NCBI RefSeq assembly: GCF_022919715.1
Contig: NZ_CP095042.1
Location: 2,728,001 to 2,792,000 of the forward strand
DNA: 64,000 bases
Source: Agromyces sp. H17E-10
GTDB lineage: Bacteria; Actinomycetota; Actinomycetes; Actinomycetales; Microbacteriaceae
Direction: 5' to 3'
Part shown: one piece after another, positions 46,880 through 56,158 of the stretch
Position numbering within the stretch: the stretch's first letter is position 1
Layout: each line of letters begins with the position of its first letter
Program-made: the position numbers and the translations under genes
The notes under the pieces: generated by a model
Databases searched by the model: none
The model's input: only the letters and a program-made list of their open reading frames with translations
What the model was told of the DNA's origin: nothing

Positions 46880-47497
46880 TCAGGCCTCGCGCGCGACCGG
46901 CTGCCGCAGGATCGTGCGCAGCTTCCCGGGTGCCGTGCGGCGCGGGTCGCCGAGGTACACCTCGTGGTGCGCGCCGTGGAACCGCAGCCCGCGCTCGGGC
47001 ATGAACTCGTCGTGCAGGCGGGCGAGCGTCGGACCCTCGTCGTCGTACGAGCCGAGATGCAGCGTCTGCACGCAGAGGCCCTCGTCGAGCGTCTCGAGGC
47101 GCAGCCCGGTCGCCGCCGGGGCCTTCGCGGCAGCCTTCGCAACCGCGGCGTCGAACACGTCAGGAGTGAGCCAGTCGGGCTGCCAGATCATCATCGTCCA
47201 CGACCAGGCCGACTTCTCGCGAGTCACGAAGGCGGCCGGGTCGTCGGCCGTCCACAACCCCTCGAGCGGTCCGACGACGTGGTCGCGACCGAGCTCGCGC
47301 TTGAGCGCGAACTTCGCGGCGTACGAGACCGCGTAGAGCGCTTCGACCGCCGCGACGTACTCGGGCGCGGTGTTCGGGTCGTCGCGGCCGTCGATCATCG
47401 CGTACCGCAGCGGCGGCACCTCGACGAGCTCGAACCCGTCGCGCGGTGCCGTGTAGCTCGCGATCTCGCGCTTCGGGTCGAACTTCGCCGTCGTCAT
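46880..47497 (-). CDS. GyrI-like small-molecule-binding domain protein
   Basis: A 205-residue protein of the GyrI-like/SOUL-type binding fold without a DNA-binding part. It has KREIASYTAPRDGFELVEVPPLRYAMIDGRDDP at the start, FALKRELGRDHVVGPLEGLW, MIWQPDWLTPDVFDAAVAKAAAK and a C-terminal LRFHGAHHEVYLGDPRRTAPGKLRTILRQPV. This subfamily (YhhO/STY-like annotations vary) is uncharacterised; related domains bind drugs. I chose ATG 47497; 47506 and 47509 are alternatives. It is bracketed by two copies of a long palindrome. Confidence 0.8.
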   Translation of the reverse strand: MTTAKFDPKREIASYTAPRDGFELVEVPPLRYAMIDGRDDPNTAPEYVAAVEALYAVSYAAKFALKRELGRDHVVGPLEGLWTADDPAAFVTREKSAWSWTMMIWQPDWLTPDVFDAAVAKAAAKAPAATGLRLETLDEGLCVQTLHLGSYDDEGPTLARLHDEFMPERGLRFHGAHHEVYLGDPRRTAPGKLRTILRQPVAREA

Positions 47498-47554
47498 GTC
47501 GCCCATCATGCCGGGCGCCGCCCACACGTGCCGCCCGCACTTGCCGCCCACGTG

Positions 47555-47637
47555 CGCCACGATCTCGGCGATCGCCACTGAATCGGACGATCCGGCGCAC
47601 ATCGTCCGATTCAGTGGCGATCGCCGACGTTGTGGCG
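47555..47637. repeat. long palindrome, second family, copy 2
   Basis: Arms 47555-47591 and 47601-47637 pair over 37 bp with three mismatches around a 9-nt loop. The outer part CGCCACGATCTCGGCGATC is shared with copy 1, but the inner part differs (CACTGAATCGGACGAT). Confidence 0.92.
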
Positions 47638-47663
47638 GGCAGGGGGGGCGAACTCGCCGCGGG

Positions 47664-48920
47664 TTACGCGTCGACCGTCGCCGTCGAGCCGGTGCTCGTG
47701 GTCGCGGCGGCGCCCTGCGCCGGTCGCCGTCGCACCTGCCCGGCGACCGACAGGCTGAGGATCATCACAGCCCCGACCGCGAGCAGCGCGTACCGCGCGC
47801 CGACCTCGTCGGCGAGGAGGCCGAGGAGCGGCGGCGCGGCGAGCGACGAGATCGTCGAGAACGAGGTCACGACCGAGACCCGCTGGCCGGCTTTCGACGG
47901 GTCGTCCGAGGCGGCCGAGATCGCGATCGGGTTGCCGAGGGCGGTGCCGCAGCCCCAGAGCACGATGCCGATCCACGCGATCGCGAGGTTCGGGCCGAAG
48001 ACGAACAGCGCGAGGCCGACGAGCGACGAGACCCCCGACACACGCAGTACCGTGACGCGTCCGAACCGGTCGATGAGCCCCGTGCCGACGAAGCGGAACA
48101 CCGTCATCGCCCCGACGAACGTGCCGTACGCGACGGCTCCGATCGCCTCGGTCGAGGCGAACCCGTCGACGACCGCGAGCGTGAGCCACGTGGTCGCAGC
48201 GCCCTCGGCGAGCGACGCGGCGAGCAGCACCACGCCGAGCAGCAGTGTGCGGGGCTCGAGCCACGCGCCGAGCGCCGAGCGCACCGCGCGCCGGTTGCGG
48301 TCGCCCGTGGCCGCCGCGTCGATCGATCCGGTCGCCGTCGACACGGGCTGCTGTCGGGTGAACGCCGTCGAGGCCGGTACGAGCAGCACCCGCAGCACGG
48401 TCACGACCGCGGTCACGATCACGACCTGAGTCGCGACGTGCACCTCGGCGAAGGCGAACGCGCCGGCGATCAGCGCACCGCCGGCGGCGCCGATCGAGAA
48501 GGCCGCGTGGAACTGCGGCAGGACCGCCCGCCCGAGCTGCTGTTCGACGGCGGCCGCGTTGATGTTGATCGGCACGTTGATGAACGCCCCGCAGAGCCCG
48601 TTCACGAACATGCCGGCGACGAAGAAGCCGAGTCCCCAGCCCGTCAGCCCCGCGGCATCCAGACCGAAGCCCAGCACGTTGCCGACGGTGCCCGCGATGA
48701 GCACGTTGCGGCTGCCGAACCGCGCGACGATCGCGCCGATCGTGAGCGCGCCGATGAGCGAGCCGATGCCGCCGATGATGAGCAGCGACCCGAGCTGCAG
48801 CGCGCTGATGTCGAGGGCGGTGCGGATCGACGGCATGCGGCTCATCCACGAGACCTGGATGAGGCCGAACAGGGCGAACTGGGCCATGAGCGACCAGCGG
48901 GCGCGGGAGACGGTGGGCAC
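47664..48920 (-). CDS. MFS transporter
   Basis: A 418-residue carrier with 12 hydrophobic segments (from LMAQFALFGLIQVSWMSRMPSI) and conserved loop features such as IVARFGSRNVLIAGT and GLIDRFGRVTVLRVSG. It resembles YfmO/YbjJ-type carriers. GTG 48920 lies 6 bp after TAGCCT, so the mRNA is probably leaderless. The substrate is unknown. Confidence 0.85.
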   Translation of the reverse strand: MPTVSRARWSLMAQFALFGLIQVSWMSRMPSIRTALDISALQLGSLLIIGGIGSLIGALTIGAIVARFGSRNVLIAGTVGNVLGFGLDAAGLTGWGLGFFVAGMFVNGLCGAFINVPININAAAVEQQLGRAVLPQFHAAFSIGAAGGALIAGAFAFAEVHVATQVVIVTAVVTVLRVLLVPASTAFTRQQPVSTATGSIDAAATGDRNRRAVRSALGAWLEPRTLLLGVVLLAASLAEGAATTWLTLAVVDGFASTEAIGAVAYGTFVGAMTVFRFVGTGLIDRFGRVTVLRVSGVSSLVGLALFVFGPNLAIAWIGIVLWGCGTALGNPIAISAASDDPSKAGQRVSVVTSFSTISSLAAPPLLGLLADEVGARYALLAVGAVMILSLSVAGQVRRRPAQGAAATTSTGSTATVDA

Positions 48921-48988
48921 GCGCCGAGGCTATCAGTCAAGATCCCTTACTGATGCGCGGGATCCGGACATCGAGCGTCCGATTCCGG

Positions 48989-51400
48989 TCAGTCGGCCGA
49001 CCGCTCCTCGAACCGCCACCCCGTGATCCACTCGGGGTCCTCGCCGTGCTCGTACGCGTACTCGCGGGCGGCGACGCGCGCCGCCTCCCACTCGGCCGCG
49101 ATCTCGGCGACGCCGGGCCGCGACGCGAGCCCGGGCACCCGACGCACCACGTCGAGCGCCAGCCGGTACCGGTCGAGGTCGTTGAGGTGCAGCATGTCGA
49201 ACGGCGTGGTCGTCGTGCCCCGCTCGGCGAACCCTCGCACGTGCAGGTTGCGGTGGTTCGTGCGCCGGTACGCGAGCTGGTGGATGAGCGACGGGTACCC
49301 GTGGAACGCGAAGATCACGGGCGCCGAGGTCGTGAAGATCGCGTCGAACTCGGCGTCGGTCAGGCCGTGCGGATGCCGCGACAGATCCTGCAGCCGCATC
49401 AGGTCGACGACGTTCACGAGGCGCACGCGCAGGTCGGGCAGGCGCTCGCGCAGCAGCTGCGCCGCCGCGATCGCCTCGACGGTCGGTACGTCGCCGGCGC
49501 AGGCGAGCACGACATCGGGCGCGGATGCCTCGGGGTCGCGCGCATCGAAGCCGGGTTCGTTGCCCGCCCACGACCAGATGCCGAGCCCCGCCTCGACGTG
49601 CGCGTCGGCCTCGTCTGGCGAGAGCCACTGCTGCTGCGGCTGCTTGCCGGCGACGACCACGTTGACGCGGTTGCGGGTGCCGAAGGCGTGCCGCATGGTG
49701 GCGAGCAGCGTGTTCGCGTCGGGCGGCAGCGAGACCCGCACGATCTCTGCCTGCTTGTTGACGACGACGCCCAGGAACCCCGGGTCCTGGTGCGAGAAGC
49801 CGTTGTGGTCCTGGCGCCAGACGTGCGACGACAGCAGGTAGGTGAGACTCGCGACGTCTTCGCGCCACGGCACCTCGCGGGCCGACTCGAGCCACTTGGC
49901 GTGCTGGTTGAACATCGAGTCGACGATGTGGATGAACGCCTCGTAGCTCGTGATGAGCCCGTGCCGCCCCGTGAGCAGGTAGCCCTCGAGCATGCCCTGC
50001 ATGAGGTGCTCGCTGAGCGCCTCGATCACCCGGCCGCGCCGCGCGAGGTGCTCGTCGAGCGGGTGCAGCGCCTCGGCCCACACGCGGTCGGTGACGTCGA
50101 ACACGGCGCCGAGCCGGTTCGACAGCACCTCGTCGGGGCCGAACAGCCGGAAGGTGTCCGGGTTCTCGCGCACCACGTCGGCGAGCCACGCACCGAAGAC
50201 GCGGGTCGCCTCGCCCGTGACGCCGCGCCTGTCGGCCGCCACGTCGAGCGCGTGGGGTGCCGTCGGCGGCAGGTCGAGCGGGCGCACGATGCCGCCGTTC
50301 GCGTGCGGCGACGCGCTCATCCGCAGTTCGCCGCGAGGGCGCAGCGCGTCGAGGTCGGGCACGGGCCGGCCCGCCCCGTCGAACAGTTCGTCGGCTCGAT
50401 ACGACCGCAGCCAGTCCCCGAGCGTGGCGAGGTGCTCGGGGTTCTCGCGCACCCCGGCGAGCGGCACCTGGTGGGCGTGGAACGTGCCCTCGACCTGCAC
50501 GCCGTCGACGACGCCCGGCCCGGTCCAGCCCTTCGGCGTGCGCAGCACGATCGCCGGCCATCGCGCCGCCCGCTCCGAGAACGCCCCGGCCGCGGCATCC
50601 GCCCGGATCGAGGCGATGCGGTCGTAGGCGACGTCGACGGCGTCGGCCATCCGCGCGTGCACCGACATGGGGTCCTCGCCGTCGAAGCCGCCGGTCACGA
50701 GCAGCGGCTCGTAGCCGTTGCCGCGGAAGAACTCGACGAGCTCCGACTCGGGGATGCGGGCGAGCAGCGTCGGATTCGCGATCTTGTAGCCGTTCAGGTG
50801 CAGGATCGGCAGCACCGCGCCGTCGGTCGCCGGGTCGAGGAACGCGTGACCGCGCCAGCTCGCCGCGAGCGGGCCGGTCTCGGCCTCGCCGTCGCCGATC
50901 ACGCACGCGACGACGAGCCCCGGGTTGTCGAGCGCCGCACCGTACGCGTGCATGAGCGCGTACCCGAGCTCACCGCCCTCGTTGATCGAGCCGGGCGTCT
51001 CGGGGGCCGCGTGCGAGGGGATGCCGCCCGGGAACGAGAACTGCCGGAACAGGCGCGCCATCCCCGGCCGGTCGGCCGTCACCTCGGGGAACAGCTCGGA
51101 GTACGTGCCGTCGAGCCACGCGTTCGCGACCATCGCCGGGCCGCCGTGCCCCGGGCCGCACACGTAGAGGGTCGGCGTGCCGCGCTCGACGATCGCCCGG
51201 TTGAGGTGCGCGTAGACGAGGTTGAGGCCGGGCGACGTGCCCCAATGGCCGAGCAGCCGGGGCTTCACATCGTCGGCCGAGAGCGGCTCGTCGAGCAGTG
51301 GGTTGCGCATCAGGTAGATCTGCCCGACGCTCAGGTAGTTCGCCGCCCGCCACCAGCGGTCGACGAGCTCGAGGGGTACCGCATCGCCAGCTTCGGTCAT
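48989..51400 (-). CDS. xfp: xylulose-5-phosphate/fructose-6-phosphate phosphoketolase
   Basis: An 803-residue thiamine-diphosphate enzyme that cleaves xylulose-5-phosphate or fructose-6-phosphate with phosphate to acetyl-phosphate and a shorter sugar phosphate. Landmarks: [77 protein letters not shown], and the ThDP/Mg motif [10 protein letters not shown] onward. Length is typical. ATG 51400 has GGTGGAG close by; GTG 51409 is the alternative. A -10 like TAGGCT lies at 51444-51439. Acetate kinase or Pta is not in the window. It stands alone on the minus strand. Confidence 0.95.
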   Translation of the reverse strand: MTEAGDAVPLELVDRWWRAANYLSVGQIYLMRNPLLDEPLSADDVKPRLLGHWGTSPGLNLVYAHLNRAIVERGTPTLYVCGPGHGGPAMVANAWLDGTYSELFPEVTADRPGMARLFRQFSFPGGIPSHAAPETPGSINEGGELGYALMHAYGAALDNPGLVVACVIGDGEAETGPLAASWRGHAFLDPATDGAVLPILHLNGYKIANPTLLARIPESELVEFFRGNGYEPLLVTGGFDGEDPMSVHARMADAVDVAYDRIASIRADAAAGAFSERAARWPAIVLRTPKGWTGPGVVDGVQVEGTFHAHQVPLAGVRENPEHLATLGDWLRSYRADELFDGAGRPVPDLDALRPRGELRMSASPHANGGIVRPLDLPPTAPHALDVAADRRGVTGEATRVFGAWLADVVRENPDTFRLFGPDEVLSNRLGAVFDVTDRVWAEALHPLDEHLARRGRVIEALSEHLMQGMLEGYLLTGRHGLITSYEAFIHIVDSMFNQHAKWLESAREVPWREDVASLTYLLSSHVWRQDHNGFSHQDPGFLGVVVNKQAEIVRVSLPPDANTLLATMRHAFGTRNRVNVVVAGKQPQQQWLSPDEADAHVEAGLGIWSWAGNEPGFDARDPEASAPDVVLACAGDVPTVEAIAAAQLLRERLPDLRVRLVNVVDLMRLQDLSRHPHGLTDAEFDAIFTTSAPVIFAFHGYPSLIHQLAYRRTNHRNLHVRGFAERGTTTTPFDMLHLNDLDRYRLALDVVRRVPGLASRPGVAEIAAEWEAARVAAREYAYEHGEDPEWITGWRFEERSAD

Positions 51401-51464
51401 CGTCTCCACCCCGTTCCGATTCCGTGCGCTCGATCTCGAGCCTACGACCCGCGGGGCCGCGGTG

Positions 51465-51499
51465 GGTTGAGGAGGGAGCGCAGCGACCGTCTCGAAACC
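51465..51499 (+). repeat. palindromic repeat between divergent genes
   Basis: GGTTGAGGAGGGAGCG ... CGTCTCGAAACC in the 122-bp promoter gap between the phosphoketolase and the AEC transporter. TAGGCT just after it (51510-51515) is the -10 of the transporter. Confidence 0.88.
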
Positions 51500-51522
51500 G
51501 ACGCGCGGCTAGGCTCGTCCCG

Positions 51523-52449
51523 ATGGAATCGGTGTTCACGGGCTTCGCGGTGCTCGCGCTCGCCGTGTTCGTCGGCTGGCTCGCGTCGCGCACGGGCGTC
51601 GTCGGGCCCGAGGCCCGCCCGATCCTCGCCCGGCTGAACTTCAGCGTGCTGGCGCCGTTCCTGCTCTTCTCGGTGCTCGCGACCGCCGACGTCGGCGCCC
51701 TGTTCTCGGCGCTGCTGCCGGTCTCCGCGCTCGCCGCGGTGACGATGATGCTCGCGTTCGGCCTCGTCGCGATGCTCGTCTGGCGGCGCAGCCTCGAACG
51801 CACGGTCATCGGCTCGCTCGCGTCGGGGTACGTGAACGGCAACAACTTCGGCATCCCGATCGCGGTCTACATGCTCGGCGACGCGGCATACTCGGCGCCC
51901 ATCGTGCTGCTGCAGCTGCTGCTCTTCGCTCCCGTCGCGCTCGCCATCCTCGGCGCCCGGGTACAGGGCAGGACCTCGGCGTGGCAGATCGTGCGGTCGA
52001 CGTTCACGAACCCGATCATCGTCGGATCGCTCCTCGGCGTCGGCGTCGCGGTCTCCGGCATCGAGCTCCCGGCGATCGTGCTCGACCCGATCGAGCTCAT
52101 CGGGCACGCGGCGGTGCCGCTGATGCTCATCTCCTTCGGCATGTCGCTCAACGGGCAGCGCATGCTGGCGGCCGGTTCCGGCCGCCGCGACGTGCTGCTC
52201 GCCGCGACCTTGAAGCTGATCGGGATGCCGCTCATCGCGTGGCTCCTCGGCGCGTACGTGTTCGGGCTCGATGGTCAGGCGCTCTACGCGGTGACCGTGC
52301 TCGCCGCGCTGCCGACCGCGCAGAACGTCTTCAACTATGCGCAGCGCTACGACACCGCCGAGATCGTGGCCCGCGACACCGTGTTCATCACGACGATCGG
52401 CTGCCTACCCGTGCTCCTCGGGCTCGCCCTCGTGCACTCCCTCGGCTGA
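51523..52449 (+). CDS. AEC family transporter
   Basis: A 308-residue membrane protein of the auxin efflux carrier group with about ten spans. Family features are LARLNFSVLAPFLLFSVLA, SGYVNGNNFGIPIAVYMLGD in the first half and AVPLMLISFGMSLNG, LAALPTAQNVFNYAQRYD in the second. The group includes malate/organic acid carriers. TAGGCT lies 7 bp before ATG 51523, so the mRNA is probably leaderless. The substrate is unknown. Confidence 0.87.
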   Translation: MESVFTGFAVLALAVFVGWLASRTGVVGPEARPILARLNFSVLAPFLLFSVLATADVGALFSALLPVSALAAVTMMLAFGLVAMLVWRRSLERTVIGSLASGYVNGNNFGIPIAVYMLGDAAYSAPIVLLQLLLFAPVALAILGARVQGRTSAWQIVRSTFTNPIIVGSLLGVGVAVSGIELPAIVLDPIELIGHAAVPLMLISFGMSLNGQRMLAAGSGRRDVLLAATLKLIGMPLIAWLLGAYVFGLDGQALYAVTVLAALPTAQNVFNYAQRYDTAEIVARDTVFITTIGCLPVLLGLALVHSLG

Positions 52450-52492
52450 CGGCGGCGGGCGGCATGATGGGGGAGAGCCAAGGAGGTCGCCC

Positions 52493-53275
52493 ATGCCGTT
52501 CCTCACCGACGACGGCGAACCACTCGCCGAACTCGGCCTCGCGCAGCGCCCGTCGGCGGCCCCGCGGTTCGAGTTGACCGCGGCGTTCACCTACCTCGAC
52601 CCCGAGACGGGTCGGCGATACCGTGTGCCCGCTCGCCACGAGGCATCCCTTCGGCAGGCGCAGGACGACGCCGGCCCGCTCGCCGACTTCTCGACCGATC
52701 TCGCGTCGGTGCCGACCCCGCTGTGGGGCATGATCGCGAGCTACGGGCGCCAGTCGGCGCCGGCGGTGCTGCACGACGCCCGTTCGCGCGAGGCGGCCGC
52801 GCTCGGCGACGATCGCGCCGCGCTCGTCCAGCGCCGCGAGGACGACCGGGTTTTCCACACGGGGTTGCGCGAGCTAGGCGTGCCGCGGCTGAGGGCGCGG
52901 CTCATGCAGACGTGGGTCGCCGCCGATCGCGAGCGACAGTTCGGCGGAGTGCGCGGCTGGGCCCTCGTCGTGCAGGCCGTGGTCGGCGCGGTGGCACTCG
53001 TCGCGGCATCCGTGGCCGCCTGGTGGAACCCGTGGTGGCTCGTCGCCTGGCCGATCGTCGCGCTCGCCGTGTTCGTGCACGGCCGGCTCGCCGGCCTCGT
53101 CGCGACGCTCACCTTCTCGCTCGCGCTGCTCGGGCCGTTCGTGCTCGTGCAGCTCGCGGCGCTCGTGCCGTTCCGCCTCGTCGAGGCGCTCGTCGAGCTC
53201 GTGACCCGCGGCGACCCGGGCGGGGTGTGGCGGCCGACGCTGCAACCGGGTTCCGAAGATCAGGGACAACCCTGA
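52493..53275 (+). CDS. DUF1353 domain membrane protein
   Basis: A 260-residue protein. The N-terminal half is a DUF1353-like domain (LTAAFTYLDPETGRRYRVPARHEAS, DFSTDLASVPTPLWGMIASYG, SAPAVLHDARSREAAALGD, DRVFHTGLRELGVPRLRARLMQTWV). The C-terminal half has three hydrophobic segments (ALVVQAVVGAVALVAASVAAWW, LVAWPIVALAVFVHG, LVATLTFSLALLGPFVLVQLAAL). DUF1353 occurs in phage and membrane proteins of unknown function. AAGGAGGTCGCCC is a strong ribosome binding site for ATG 52493. Confidence 0.83.
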   Translation: MPFLTDDGEPLAELGLAQRPSAAPRFELTAAFTYLDPETGRRYRVPARHEASLRQAQDDAGPLADFSTDLASVPTPLWGMIASYGRQSAPAVLHDARSREAAALGDDRAALVQRREDDRVFHTGLRELGVPRLRARLMQTWVAADRERQFGGVRGWALVVQAVVGAVALVAASVAAWWNPWWLVAWPIVALAVFVHGRLAGLVATLTFSLALLGPFVLVQLAALVPFRLVEALVELVTRGDPGGVWRPTLQPGSEDQGQP

Positions 53276-53366
53276 TCCCCGGCCCGGAGGGGCCGCGTAA
53301 CTTGGTTCCCGGATCGCCGCCGCGGACTGCAGGGGGAACTGTCACCGCGGATCCACGGCGATTCGC

Positions 53367-53410
53367 AGCCGGCCCGCGTCTCGAGCCCGAACCCGAGACG
53401 CAGGCCGGCT
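53367..53410 (+). terminator. terminator after the DUF1353 gene
   Basis: AGCCGGCCCGCGTCTCG (53367-53383) pairs with CGAGACGCAGGCCGGCT (53394-53410) with one mismatch. It lies 41 bp before the helicase start. Confidence 0.65.
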
Positions 53411-53450
53411 TCCCTGCGTGACGAGCGATGCGCCGTGACAGACTCGACGG

Positions 53451-55997
53451 GTGACCCAGCCGCTGCTCGACCGCATCCCGCGCCCGTACGATGCCGACGC
53501 GATGTACGACGCCTTCGTCGAGTGGGCCGACGACCGCGGTTTCGCGCTCTATCCCGCGCAGGACGAGGCGGTCATCGAGATCGTCTCGGGGGCGAACGTC
53601 ATCCTCTCGACGCCGACCGGCACGGGCAAGTCGCTCGTCGCGGTCGCCGCGCACGCGACGTGCGTCGCGCGCGGCGGGCGCTCGTACTACACGGCGCCGA
53701 TCAAGGCGCTCGTGAGCGAGAAGTTCTTCCAGCTCGTCGAGATCTTCGGCGCGCAGAACGTCGGCATGGTCACGGGAGACAGTTCGGTCAACGCCGATGC
53801 GCCGATCATCTGCTGCACGGCGGAGATCCTCGCCAACCTCGCGCTGCGGCACGGTGCCGACGCCGAGGTCGACCAGGTGGTGATGGACGAGTTCCACTTC
53901 TACGGCGACCCCGACCGCGGCTGGGCGTGGCAGGTGCCCCTCATCACGCTGCCGCGCGTGCAGTTCATCCTCATGTCGGCCACCCTCGGCGATGTCGATG
54001 CGATCGCCGAAGACCTCTCGCGTCGCACCGGGCGACCGACGGCGCAGGTCACGGGCGTCGAGCGGCCGGTCCCGCTGCACTTCTCGTACGCGAAGACCCC
54101 CGTGCAGGAGACCGTCGAGGAACTCCTCGGCACTCGTCAGGCGCCCGTCTACATCGTGCACTTCTCGCAGGCGGCGGCGATGGAACGCGCCCAGGCGCTG
54201 TCCTCGATCCGAGTCGTCACGCGCGAGCAGCGTGACCAGATCGCCGAGGCGATCGGCGGATTCCGGTTCAACACCGCGTTCGGCAAGACCCTGTCGCGGC
54301 TCGTGCGGGCCGGCATCGGCGTGCACCACGCCGGGATGCTGCCCCGATACCGCCGCCTCGTCGAGACCCTCGCCCAGCGCGGGCTGCTGCGCGTCATCTG
54401 CGGCACCGACACGCTCGGCGTCGGCATCAACGTGCCCATCCGCTCGGTGCTCATCACCGCACTGTCGAAGTTCGACGGACAGCGCATGCGCCAGCTGAGC
54501 GCGCGCGAGTTCCACCAGATCGCGGGCCGCGCGGGCCGCGCCGGGTACGACACCGCCGGCACGGTCGTCGTGCTCGCACCCGATCACGAGATCGAGAATG
54601 AGACGGCGGTGCGCAAGGCCGGCGACGACCCGAAGAAGCTCAAGAAGGTCGTCCGCAAGAAGGCGCCCGCCGGGTTCGTGACCTGGAGCGAGGTCTCGTT
54701 CGAGCGGCTCATCGTGGCCGTGCCCGAGGCACTGACGCCGCACCTGCAGCTCACCGCGGCGATGCTCATCAACGTCATCGCCCGCGGCGGCGACGTCGTC
54801 TCCGACATCCGCGCCCTCGTCTTCGACAACCACGAGTCCCGGGCGCGCCGGTTCGAGCTCGCCCGCCGCGCGCTCGAGATCCTGCGCACGCTCCGCGACG
54901 CCGACGTCGTGGTGATCGCGCCCACCGCCGACACGGCGGCACACCCGCTCGGCGTCGAGCTGCACCTCACGGTCGAGCTGCAGCCGAACTTCGCCCTCAA
55001 CCAGCCGCTGTCGCCGTTCGCACTCGCGGCGATCGAGCTGCTCGACCCCGACGCTGCGCCCGGCACCGGCATCGCGACCGGCCACTACGCGCTCGACGTC
55101 GTCTCGGTCATCGAGTCGACGCTCGACGACCCGCGTCCGATCCTGTCGCAGCAGCAGTTCAAGGCCCGCGGAGAGGCGGTCGCCGCCATGAAGCAGGACG
55201 GCGTCGAGTACGAGCAGCGCATGGAGGCGCTCGAGGAGGTCACCTGGCCGAAGCCGCTCGACGACCTCCTGCACCAGGCCTTCGAGACCTTCGCCTCCAG
55301 TCAGCCCTGGGTGCGCGACTTCGAGCTCTCGCCGAAGTCGGTCGTGCGCGACATGTTCGAACGCAGCATGTCGTTCGGAGAATACGTCTCGTACTACCAG
55401 CTCGCCCGCAGCGAGGGGCTGGTGCTGCGCTACCTCTCCGACGCGTTCCGCGCGGTACGCCAGACCGTGCCCGACGACGCGAAGGACGAGGAGCTCTACG
55501 ACGTCATCGAGTGGCTCGGCGAGCTCGTGCGCCAGGTCGACTCGAGCCTCGTCGACGAGTGGGCCGAGCTCATCGATCCCGCCGCCCACCTGCCCGAAGA
55601 CGAGCGGGCGGTCGTGCCGCCGGCGCCGCCGTCGGTCGTCACGAACCGGCGTGCGTTCACGGTGCTCGTCCGCAACGAGCTCTTCCGCCGGGTGCAGCTC
55701 GCGGCGCTGGAGCGCGACGAGGAACTGGCGGAGCTCGACCCCGAGGCCGACTGGCCGGGAGTGCTCGACCGCTACTACGCGGAGCACGACGAGATCGGCA
55801 CCGGGCCCGCGGCCCGCGCACCCCGCATGGTCGCCATCGACGAATCGGATGCCGCGAACGGCATGTGGCGCGTCGAGCAGACGATCGACGACCCGGCGGG
55901 CGACCACGACTGGCGCATCCGGGCCGACGTCGACCTCGAGGCTTCGGCCGAGGAGGGCCTCGCCGTCGTGCGCGTCACCGAGGTCGTGCGCCTGTAG
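53451..55997 (+). CDS. Ski2-like DEAD/DEAH-box helicase with DUF3516
   Basis: An 848-residue helicase. The N-terminal half carries Walker A STPTGTGKSL, box II DEFH (MDEFHFYGDPDRG), motif III SATLGD, motif V GTDTLGVGINVPIRSV and motif VI QIAGRAGRAGYD, so both RecA lobes are complete. The C-terminal 450 residues are the DUF3516 extension (from KKAPAGFVTWSEVSFERLIV to the end), found in actinobacteria and likely a Ski2-type helical plus beta domain that handles RNA or DNA. The biological substrate is not known. GTG 53451 lies 6 bp after CAGACT, suggesting a leaderless mRNA. Confidence 0.9.
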   Translation: MTQPLLDRIPRPYDADAMYDAFVEWADDRGFALYPAQDEAVIEIVSGANVILSTPTGTGKSLVAVAAHATCVARGGRSYYTAPIKALVSEKFFQLVEIFGAQNVGMVTGDSSVNADAPIICCTAEILANLALRHGADAEVDQVVMDEFHFYGDPDRGWAWQVPLITLPRVQFILMSATLGDVDAIAEDLSRRTGRPTAQVTGVERPVPLHFSYAKTPVQETVEELLGTRQAPVYIVHFSQAAAMERAQALSSIRVVTREQRDQIAEAIGGFRFNTAFGKTLSRLVRAGIGVHHAGMLPRYRRLVETLAQRGLLRVICGTDTLGVGINVPIRSVLITALSKFDGQRMRQLSAREFHQIAGRAGRAGYDTAGTVVVLAPDHEIENETAVRKAGDDPKKLKKVVRKKAPAGFVTWSEVSFERLIVAVPEALTPHLQLTAAMLINVIARGGDVVSDIRALVFDNHESRARRFELARRALEILRTLRDADVVVIAPTADTAAHPLGVELHLTVELQPNFALNQPLSPFALAAIELLDPDAAPGTGIATGHYALDVVSVIESTLDDPRPILSQQQFKARGEAVAAMKQDGVEYEQRMEALEEVTWPKPLDDLLHQAFETFASSQPWVRDFELSPKSVVRDMFERSMSFGEYVSYYQLARSEGLVLRYLSDAFRAVRQTVPDDAKDEELYDVIEWLGELVRQVDSSLVDEWAELIDPAAHLPEDERAVVPPAPPSVVTNRRAFTVLVRNELFRRVQLAALERDEELAELDPEADWPGVLDRYYAEHDEIGTGPAARAPRMVAIDESDAANGMWRVEQTIDDPAGDHDWRIRADVDLEASAEEGLAVVRVTEVVRL

Positions 55998-56006
55998 TGC
56001 CGAGCG

Positions 56007-56144
56007 GGTTGAGGAGCGCAGCGTCTCGAAACCCCGTCGGTCGAGGAGCGCGCTCCTCGGTGGTCGAGTAGCGACGAAGGAGCGTGTCGAGGCAGCTCGC
56101 CCGGGTCTCGATACGCGTGCTCCTTCGTCGCTCGCTACTCGACC
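56007..56144. repeat. cluster of palindromic repeats between convergent genes
   Basis: Copies at 56007-56033 (the shortest full form, GGTTGAGGAGCG ... CGTCTCGAAACC), a fragment at 56039, 56062-56094 (degenerate end), and an inverted copy at 56104-56144 (GGTCTCGATACGCG ... GCTACTCGACC). The two facing copies form a strong hairpin between the helicase and EamA gene stops. Confidence 0.88.
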
Positions 56145-56158
56145 ACCGAAGGGCGTGC

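Noticed and set aside
46774..47637. The two long palindromes as terminal inverted repeats of a transposon
   Set aside because: Each is self-complementary by itself, there is no transposase between them, and no target-site duplication is visible.
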